A DNA stretch of 18,774 bases, from positions 1-18,774 of the forward strand of contig CAZUEH010000024.1 of NCBI GenBank assembly GCA_964619315.1, read 5' to 3'. Positions within the stretch are counted from its first letter, which is position 1. Each line of letters begins with the position of its first letter. Origin of the DNA: Fimisoma sp964619315 (GTDB taxonomy: Bacteria; Bacillota; Clostridia; Peptostreptococcales; Anaerovoracaceae). Made by a program: the position numbers and the translations under genes. A model generated the notes under the pieces. The model was not told the DNA's origin and made no database searches. It saw nothing but the letters and a program-made list of their open reading frames with translations. This document shows, piece after piece, positions 14,297 through 18,774 of this stretch.

Positions 14297-16258
14297 TTAG
14301 TTTTTTATTGTATAAGTTCCAATTATGTGTCTTTGCATGTAAAGCACATCCACAGAACCAAGTTTGCTGTCGCCATTTATATCAGCCGCACTTAAGTATG
14401 CGCCGCTTAGAGTATATGTTTTTATTACATGTCTTTGTACAAACAGGACATCTGCAGATGAAAGTTTGCCATCTCCGTTAGTATCGCCCTTTATAACAAC
14501 TGTCGCAGTTTGTACTGCATTGTTATTGCTATCATATAAAACAGCTTTGGTCCCTGTTCCTACATTGCCAGAAGTCAGTTCGTTGCCTTGTGCGTTGGTT
14601 ACTTTTATAGTATACCCTGTTGGGGCAGTAATCTTTGACTTAAAAGTACTTACAGAAGTACTGTATCCAACTCCTGTAATATTGCTTCCAATATTGTAAG
14701 TTGAACTCTGCATGCTGTTTCCAGAGGAGGTCTGACGTGCTACTGTTAGATTATATGTATTGGTTGCTCCGCTTGTAGCCGTTACAGTAACCTTTATTTG
14801 TGTGCTGTTTGAAGTCAGTTGCTTTCTTCCTGAACCTGTTATTGTTGCACTTGCATCGCTCGCCACCGCATTGATGTCCACATAAGAGGTGTCCGCCGGT
14901 ACTACCAGCTCATAGTTATTAGTGTACATATTGAATGAAGGGGTCAAGTTATATCCTGCAACTTCAAAAGTCTTTAGGAAATAGTTATTGTTACCAGTTC
15001 CTGGTCTAGCGCAAGACGCAGTAGGCATATTCTTATAAACCGGGATGTAGAAAGTGATTGCACTATTTCCGCTATATCCTGATTTTAGAGAAGAAGCCTC
15101 ACTTGATGCTCCACCTACATTAGTCATGTACTGGTGTGTCGCTACAGAATTAATTCCATTCATCACATTGAACTTTTTGAGATAAAGAGTATTCTGATTG
15201 TTGTTTATATAATTATTGGCATAATGGAGTGCTCCACCTACCATGGATTTCAATCTTGTATTCCAAGGTCTGCTGTATGATCCGCTTCCCTTTGCATAAA
15301 TCAAACCGTATTCAACTGCATCGTAACTGCCAGAAGCATAGGCTCTTACGTTGAAATAATTGTAGTAACCTTCATATCCTGAAACTTTGCCAGATATACT
15401 GTTACCTGCACCATTTCTTCCCTGCTCCACTAGAATCATGGAAGCCAACACATATGGGTTAGCGCCTGATTGATTGGCTGCATACATTAGAGCGTCCGAA
15501 TACGTATCATATCCAGCCTCTGGGAATTTGTTGTCCAAAAAAGTCCCGGCTACTAACTGTTGAAGCCCTGACTTTGTTTGAGTTTGGGCATCATAGGAGT
15601 GAGCCATAAATTGAAAAATTCCGCCTTCAGTCATAAAATTACGAGGATCCATGTAGTATTCAACTATGGATTTTGACGCTGCAACCCATCCACCACTATC
15701 AAATATAGTGTACTGACCGGTAGCTGTATCATATGCTCCATAATCTCTTGATTTCCATGAATCATTTGCACTTTTATGTACTAAATTAACCGGAACCTTG
15801 CTTTCTTTAGCTATTACATCTGCCCAATCAAGACCAGTTGTCTGGGCTTTGAAAACCCAACTTGGATGAGCTGCATGTAAGTCTCTAAGATATTTTTTGT
15901 AACTTTCTGGGAAGCCTTGCGCTGTCATGCTATTTTCAAAAGCCTCATCATGGACATACTCTGCACTCTCATTTATTGTGACATAATCAGCTCTTACATA
16001 GCCTACGCTGCCGTTATAACTTATTTTGTACCAGTTGCCACTCTTTTCAATGACATCTACTGTAGTGTTATCTAATAACGCAAAAACTACGCCATAGCTA
16101 GTTCCTGGGCCGCTTCTAACATTAAGACCGATACTACTATTAACTGTAGCAGTAGTCGCAGCAGAAGCGCTTTCAGCCAACAAGACAGCAGTCATGAACA
16201 AAATCATTACTGCGAGAACAATTACTATTAAGTTGCTCTTTTGTAGCTTCTTAAACAA
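14297..16258 (-). CDS. Secreted SH3-glucosaminidase with C-terminal type I dockerin
   Basis: A secreted peptidoglycan hydrolase of 653 residues. Order: signal peptide (about 1-33); bacterial SH3 domain (about 36-97; LNVRSGPGTSYGVV); the N-terminal region of clostridial COG4193-type glucosaminidases (about 102-200; FPESYKKYLRDLHAAHPSW); a GH73-like domain (about 200-365) with probable catalytic E278 in SMILVEQGRNG, plus GYEGYYNYFNVRAYASG; and a cadherin-like beta-sandwich (about 425-508). An Ig-like stretch and a dockerin follow. The dockerin has two calcium loops, DTNGDGKLSSAD (592-603) and DINGDSKLGSVD (626-637), each followed by a DVL-QRH helix. The start codon is TTG at 16258, supported by AAGGAG 6 bases upstream and by the signal peptide. 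It lies 26 bases after tdk. Confidence 0.9.
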   Translation of the reverse strand: MFKKLQKSNLIVIVLAVMILFMTAVLLAESASAATTATVNSSIGLNVRSGPGTSYGVVFALLDNTTVDVIEKSGNWYKISYNGSVGYVRADYVTINESAEYVHDEAFENSMTAQGFPESYKKYLRDLHAAHPSWVFKAQTTGLDWADVIAKESKVPVNLVHKSANDSWKSRDYGAYDTATGQYTIFDSGGWVAASKSIVEYYMDPRNFMTEGGIFQFMAHSYDAQTQTKSGLQQLVAGTFLDNKFPEAGYDTYSDALMYAANQSGANPYVLASMILVEQGRNGAGNSISGKVSGYEGYYNYFNVRAYASGSYDAVEYGLIYAKGSGSYSRPWNTRLKSMVGGALHYANNYINNNQNTLYLKKFNVMNGINSVATHQYMTNVGGASSEASSLKSGYSGNSAITFYIPVYKNMPTASCARPGTGNNNYFLKTFEVAGYNLTPSFNMYTNNYELVVPADTSYVDINAVASDASATITGSGRKQLTSNSTQIKVTVTATSGATNTYNLTVARQTSSGNSMQSSTYNIGSNITGVGYSTSVSTFKSKITAPTGYTIKVTNAQGNELTSGNVGTGTKAVLYDSNNNAVQTATVVIKGDTNGDGKLSSADVLFVQRHVIKTYTLSGAYLSAADINGDSKLGSVDVLYMQRHIIGTYTIKN

Positions 16259-16270
16259 TTTTATCTCCTT
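16256..16270 (-). promoter_or_regulatory. RBS and TTG start of the dockerin hydrolase
   Basis: AAGGAG at 16270-16265 stands 6 bases before TTG (16258-16256). No ATG or GTG in the frame gives a better signal peptide, since MFKKLQKSNL followed by a hydrophobic core needs this start. A TTG start lowers initiation in many bacteria. Confidence 0.7.
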
Positions 16271-16284
16271 ATTTAACTTAGGCT

Positions 16285-16869
16285 TTATTTACCTTCAGAA
16301 AATCTTCCGTCATTGTAATGCTTTCTGCAAAGAGAAACGTACATATCGTTTCCTCCTATTACTACTTGCTCGCCTTGTTTCACAACACGGCCATCCATTA
16401 CTCTTGCTACCATCGTGGCTTTTCGTCCACACCAACAGATAGTCTTTATTTCTTCTATTTTGTCTGCATATACAAGCATATAGTAAGATCCTTCGAAAAG
16501 TTCGTTTCTAAAATCATTTTTTAGCCCATATGCAAGGACTGGAACATCACAGCTATCAACTATTTCTACTAGTTCTTGCACGTGATGTCTTTTTAGGAAT
16601 TGACATTCATCTATTAAAACACAATCTATTTTGCGTTTTTCGTTTTCTCTAATATATAGCTCCAAAATATTTGTGTTTTCGTTTACAATTAGAGCTTCTC
16701 TCTGTATACCTATTCTAGAGGTTATTACGCCCACTCCATATCTATCATCTACAGCAGGAACAAGGGTCAAGACATTTTTGCCTCTTTCCTCATAATTATA
16801 TGCCACCTTGATAAGTTCAATTGATTTGCCTGCATTCATAGTGCTGTATCTGTAATATAGTTGCGCCAT
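16285..16869 (-). CDS. tdk: Thymidine kinase (type II)
   Basis: This enzyme phosphorylates thymidine (and deoxyuridine) with ATP in the salvage pathway; it is cytoplasmic and usually tetrameric. In 194 residues the P-loop is STMNAGKS (9-16), the form seen in Escherichia coli-like enzymes, followed by the catalytic-base motif DECQF (88-92, E89). The lasso region with GEQVVIGGNDMYVSLCRKHY and a zinc site from C145, C147, C181 and H184 complete it. The ATG has an AGGAGG site 5 bases upstream and a good promoter at 16899-16927. The next gene, the dockerin hydrolase, begins only 26 bases after its stop codon, so the two are probably co-transcribed although their functions do not obviously connect. 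Confidence 0.95.
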   Translation of the reverse strand: MAQLYYRYSTMNAGKSIELIKVAYNYEERGKNVLTLVPAVDDRYGVGVITSRIGIQREALIVNENTNILELYIRENEKRKIDCVLIDECQFLKRHHVQELVEIVDSCDVPVLAYGLKNDFRNELFEGSYYMLVYADKIEEIKTICWCGRKATMVARVMDGRVVKQGEQVVIGGNDMYVSLCRKHYNDGRFSEGK

Positions 16870-16898
16870 CTCTGCCTCCTGAAAATTTCTACATATAT

Positions 16899-16927
16899 AT
16901 TTTACCTCAAAATACCTTATAAATCAA
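16899..16927 (-). promoter_or_regulatory. Sigma-A-type promoter for the tdk operon
   Basis: On the minus strand TTGATT (16927-16922), a 17-base spacer and TAAAAT (16904-16899) precede the tdk ATG at 16869 by about 30 bases. No separate promoter is evident before the hydrolase, cohesin-type or mgtC-like genes, so all four may depend on it. Confidence 0.6.
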
Positions 16928-16965
16928 TGGTTATCACAAATTAAAAGCCCTTTAATCTCTGTTTT

Positions 16966-16994
16966 TTTACGCGCTTAGTTTACTGAGTTATTAT
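16966..16994 (+). promoter_or_regulatory. Candidate promoter for the membrane protein-TPR operon
   Basis: TTTACG (16966-16971), a 17-base spacer and TATTAT (16989-16994) would give a leader of about 70 bases before the ATG at 17072. A weaker alternative is TTTTAA (17007-17012), 16 bases, TATTAT (17029-17034). The tdk promoter diverges from the same 202-base intergenic region. Confidence 0.4.
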
Positions 16995-17034
16995 ACAAAA
17001 AACAGTTTTTAATATCACACTTTTATGTTATTAT

Positions 17035-17052
17035 CATTTGTATGCACAAATG
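17035..17052 (+). promoter_or_regulatory. Inverted repeat before the membrane-protein gene
   Basis: CATTTGT (17035-17041) and ACAAATG (17046-17052) form a perfect 7-bp inverted repeat with a 4-base centre, directly followed by T5 and then the ribosome binding site AGGAG (17061-17065). It could be an operator, or a weak attenuator hairpin in the leader. It is AT-rich and short, so chance is possible. Confidence 0.4.
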
Positions 17053-17071
17053 TTTTTAAAAGGAGTGTTTT

Positions 17072-17407
17072 ATGGAAAGTTTATTAATATTAATACTAAA
17101 ATGTGTTTTATTGGGAATCGTCTGGGCGGCGTTGCTCATTCCTATTCTCTTTAATAAAGGAGGATGGCTCAAATACCTGATAACAGTTTTAATTATCGCC
17201 TTACTGTGTTTCCTTCTAAGAGGATGGGCAGTAATTATCAATAAAATGACTGTAATTGCTATCTTAACTCTCGTTATATCATGGATAACCTCAATGGCTG
17301 TCTTTGAAAAAGAGACTAAAATTAAATCAAAAGTTATTTCTTTCGCCTGTGTTATGGCGGCAGTGGCATATCTGATATCAAACTGGGTTTCATTTGCCAT
17401 TTTATAG
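17072..17407 (+). CDS. Small integral membrane protein, unknown function
   Basis: I do not recognise a family. The 111-residue product is almost entirely hydrophobic, with about four membrane-spanning segments (roughly 3-26, 33-50, 53-76 and 87-109). Short charged loops separate them, the most polar being FEKETKIKSK (78-87). The ATG has a good AGGAG site 6 bases upstream. The stop codon lies 10 bases before the start of a TPR lipoprotein gene, so the two form a two-gene operon and their products may meet at the membrane. An equally long open frame on the opposite strand (17056-17400) lacks comparable signals and is taken as a shadow. Confidence 0.75.
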   Translation: MESLLILILKCVLLGIVWAALLIPILFNKGGWLKYLITVLIIALLCFLLRGWAVIINKMTVIAILTLVISWITSMAVFEKETKIKSKVISFACVMAAVAYLISNWVSFAIL

Positions 17408-17417
17408 AGGTGTAATT

Positions 17418-18059
17418 ATGAAAAAAAGAATCGCAATCTTAACATTTATTATCTGTTTGACTTTATGCTTAACAGGTTGCAATAGCAATGACGGGGATAA
17501 GTTATACAATGAAGGAACCAACGCTTATCTTGATGGCGACTATACAACCGCTTTAGAAAAGTTTGAGGCTGCAAAAGAAACAGGTGTCTCTGATGAAATC
17601 AAGCAATCAGATTTATATGCTTTTTTAGGAAATTGTTACCTAGAGTTGTCTGATTTAGATAATGCTATCTCCAATTACCAATTATCTCTTGAGGCAGATT
17701 CCGATGATGTTAGGAACTACGTAAATTTAGCTATTGCATATAGACAAAGCGGTGATCTTGACAAGGCAATGGAGTTATACCTTCAAGCTACTGAAGTTGA
17801 CCCTGATTACCCTGAGTTAAACTCAAGTCTAGGCTCCTTGTATGTTATTAAGGAAGATCCGGAAAAAGCTATTGAATACTTTAATAAGGCTATAAAAACC
17901 GATCCTAGTTTAGCTGTTGCATGGGGAAATTGTGCATTAGCATATGCTATGATAGATGACTTTGAAACAGCAGATAATTATCTTAAAACGTCTATTGAAA
18001 AAGGATATGAGAACGCTGACGTAATTGAAAATATGATTGAACACGAAAAGAATAGTTAG
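17418..18059 (+). CDS. TPR-repeat lipoprotein
   Basis: A 213-residue lipoprotein. The signal peptide MKKRIAILTF... ends in the lipobox LTGC, so C21 is the lipidated first residue of the mature protein on the outer face of the membrane. About five tetratricopeptide repeats follow (roughly 25-58, 64-97, 98-131, 132-165 and 166-199), for example YVNLAIAYRQSGDLDKAMEL and SLYVIKEDPEKAIEYFNKAI. TPR arrays bind proteins or peptides; no specific partner can be read from the sequence. The frame is open further upstream, but the ATG at 17418 has an AGAGGTG site and gives a proper signal peptide. The gene lies 10 bases after the small membrane protein gene, and a strong terminator follows. Confidence 0.88.
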   Translation: MKKRIAILTFIICLTLCLTGCNSNDGDKLYNEGTNAYLDGDYTTALEKFEAAKETGVSDEIKQSDLYAFLGNCYLELSDLDNAISNYQLSLEADSDDVRNYVNLAIAYRQSGDLDKAMELYLQATEVDPDYPELNSSLGSLYVIKEDPEKAIEYFNKAIKTDPSLAVAWGNCALAYAMIDDFETADNYLKTSIEKGYENADVIENMIEHEKNS

Positions 18060-18068
18060 TTAGATTAC

Positions 18069-18130
18069 AAAAGCACCAAGCGTAGTTATGGTATGAGTCC
18101 ATCAATTCTACTCTTGGTGCTTTTTATTGT
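18069..18130 (+). terminator. Strong terminator with extended stem
   Basis: AAAAGCACCAAG (18069-18080) pairs with CTTGGTGCTTTT (18113-18124). After one mismatch the stem continues with GTAG/CTAC and an inner ATGG/CCAT helix, and T-rich sequence follows. It lies 10 bases after the TPR gene and separates it from the convergent tRNA cluster. Confidence 0.85.
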
Positions 18131-18186
18131 TTTTGTAACTATTGAACATGTTTCCTTCTTTGTATTATCGAAGTATCATCAAAAAT

Positions 18187-18226
18187 TAAAAATAGCCCCT
18201 CGGACATACTGTCAGCAAGGAACTAC
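18187..18226 (-). terminator. Terminator of the tRNA cluster
   Basis: On the minus strand TAGTTCCT (18225-18218) pairs with AGGGGCTA (18200-18193) through 8 pairs including two U-G. An inner GAC/GTC helix sits above it, and TTTTT follows directly. It lies 13 bases after the encoded CCA of tRNA-Phe. Confidence 0.65.
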
Positions 18227-18238
18227 CTTTATAGATAA

Positions 18239-18314
18239 TGGTGCCCAGACGCGGAATCGAACCACGGACACGGGGATTTTCAGTCCCCTGCTCTACCGAC
18301 TGAGCTATCTGGGC
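18239..18314 (-). tRNA. tRNA-Phe (GAA)
   Basis: The cloverleaf is complete: acceptor GCCCAGA/TCTGGGC, D-arm GCTC/GAGC, anticodon stem GGGGA/TCCCC with loop CTGAAAA (anticodon GAA), and T-arm CGTGG TTCGATT CCGCG. The discriminator base is A and CCA is encoded (76 bases). It is the last gene of the cluster. Confidence 0.97.
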
Positions 18315-18345
18315 ATACATATATTTTACTAGAGTAATGTGGTAA

Positions 18346-18422
18346 TGGTGGGCCTTCAGGGACTTGAACCCGGGACCTGCCGGTTATGAGCCGGACGCTC
18401 TGACCAACTGAGCTAAAGGCCC
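18346..18422 (-). tRNA. tRNA with CAU anticodon (elongator Met or Ile2)
   Basis: The acceptor is GGGCCTT/AAGGCCC, the anticodon stem TCCGG/CCGGC with loop CTCATAA (anticodon CAU), and the T-arm CCGGG TTCAAGT CCCTG. CCA is encoded (77 bases). It lacks the three G-C pairs below the anticodon loop that mark the initiator. Whether it is elongator tRNA-Met or the lysidine-modified tRNA-Ile2 cannot be settled by eye, because clostridial members of both classes share much of this body. Confidence 0.93.
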
Positions 18423-18434
18423 ACATTAAAAAAA

Positions 18435-18511
18435 TGGTCGGGGTGGCAGGATTTGAACCCGCGGCCCACTGGTCCCAAACCAGTTGCGCTACCAAACTGC
18501 GCTACACCCCG
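18435..18511 (-). tRNA. tRNA-Pro (UGG)
   Basis: The acceptor is CGGGGTG/CACCCCG, D-arm GCGC/GCGC, and anticodon stem ACTGG/CCAGT with loop TTTGGGA (anticodon TGG). The T-arm is GCGGG TTCAAAT CCTGC with one G-U pair. CCA is encoded (77 bases). C1-G72 is typical of tRNA-Pro. Confidence 0.97.
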
Positions 18512-18528
18512 ATATGCAAATCTTAATA

Positions 18529-18604
18529 TGGCAGGGGCAGAAGGACTCGAACCCTCGGCACGTGGTTTTGGAGACCACTGCTCTACCAACTGAGCTATAC
18601 CCCT
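18529..18604 (-). tRNA. tRNA-Trp (CCA)
   Basis: The acceptor is AGGGGTA/TGCCCCT with one U-G pair. The anticodon stem is GTGGT/ACCAC with loop CTCCAAA (anticodon CCA), and the T-arm is GAGGG TTCGAGT CCTTC with one G-U pair. The discriminator is G, typical of bacterial tRNA-Trp, and CCA is encoded (76 bases). Confidence 0.97.
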
Positions 18605-18607
18605 AAA

Positions 18608-18702
<95 letters not shown>

Positions 18703-18717
18703 AGAATAAAAGATAAA

Positions 18718-18774
18718 TGGCGGAGAGGGTGGGATTCGAACCCACGGCCCCTTGCGGAGTCACTGGTTTTCAAG
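18718..18774 (-). tRNA. tRNA-Ser (UGA), 5' part outside the window
   Basis: The 3' two-thirds of a class II tRNA: anticodon loop CTTGAAA (anticodon TGA), the 3' half of the anticodon stem ACCAG, a long variable arm, T-arm GTGGG TTCGAAT CCCAC, the 3' acceptor strand CCTCTCC, discriminator G and encoded CCA. The D-arm and 5' acceptor lie past the window edge. Confidence 0.92.

Noticed and set aside
13931..14395. Plus-strand open frame of 154 codons opposite the cohesin-type gene
   Set aside because: It is a shadow frame produced by Thr/Ser/Val-rich codons on the coding strand; it spans two genes and their boundary and has no start signals.
17056..17400. Open frame of 114 codons on the minus strand opposite the small membrane protein gene
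   Set aside because: It has no plausible ribosome binding site or promoter, its composition looks like an antisense of hydrophobic codons, and the plus-strand frame has a strong RBS and a tightly spaced downstream partner.
18093..18332. Plus-strand open frame of 79 codons after the TPR gene
   Set aside because: It covers the terminator hairpin and the antisense of tRNA-Phe, with no ribosome binding site.

Overview
The window looks like chromosome from a low-GC, Gram-positive anaerobe of the class Clostridia (order or family not resolvable by eye). The grounds are AT-rich DNA with GGAGG-type ribosome binding sites, a priA-def-fmt-rsmB-stp-prkC-rsgA-rpe housekeeping run typical of Firmicutes, a PASTA-domain Ser/Thr kinase, a clostridial-type SH3-glucosaminidase, and tRNA genes with encoded CCA ends. 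There is no sign of phage, insertion sequence, CRISPR or plasmid functions.

Layout. (1) Positions 11198 down to 81, minus strand: a compact, probably co-transcribed run queH - asnA - priA - def - fmt - yugP-like membrane metallopeptidase - rsmB - stp (PP2C phosphatase) - prkC - rsgA - rpe, closed by a hairpin terminator at 37-67. The genes are separated by 0-26 bases or overlap. They cover tRNA queuosine modification, asparagine synthesis, replication restart, N-terminal formyl handling of proteins, 16S rRNA methylation, muropeptide-type Ser/Thr signalling, 30S maturation and the pentose phosphate pathway. (2) 11199-11356: an intergenic region holding the queH leader (a 13-bp hairpin with a GCAA tetraloop) and the promoter of a divergent radical SAM gene of the YtqA/TIGR01212 type (11357-12280, plus strand). 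(3) 16869 down to 12331, minus strand: tdk - a secreted SH3/glucosaminidase ending in a type I dockerin - a membrane-anchored protein with a cohesin-like domain - an MgtC/SapB-type membrane protein. A bidirectional terminator shared with the radical SAM gene ends this run. (4) 17072-18059, plus strand: a small four-helix membrane protein and a TPR lipoprotein, followed by a strong terminator. (5) 18239-18774, minus strand: a tRNA cluster, in transcription order Ser(UGA, cut by the window edge), Ser(GCU), Trp(CCA), Pro(UGG), CAU (Met or Ile2), Phe(GAA), followed by its own terminator.

The most interesting part is region 3. A peptidoglycan hydrolase with a complete two-repeat dockerin is encoded 13 bases upstream of a protein with a signal peptide, an N-terminal cohesin-like domain, a cadherin-like beta-sandwich and a C-terminal transmembrane anchor. 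The arrangement suggests a minimal, non-cellulosomal cohesin-dockerin pair that tethers a cell-wall hydrolase to the membrane. That the two bind each other is inference from domain identity and gene order. The second interesting point is the structured queH leader, whose G-U pairs can form only in the minus-strand transcript.
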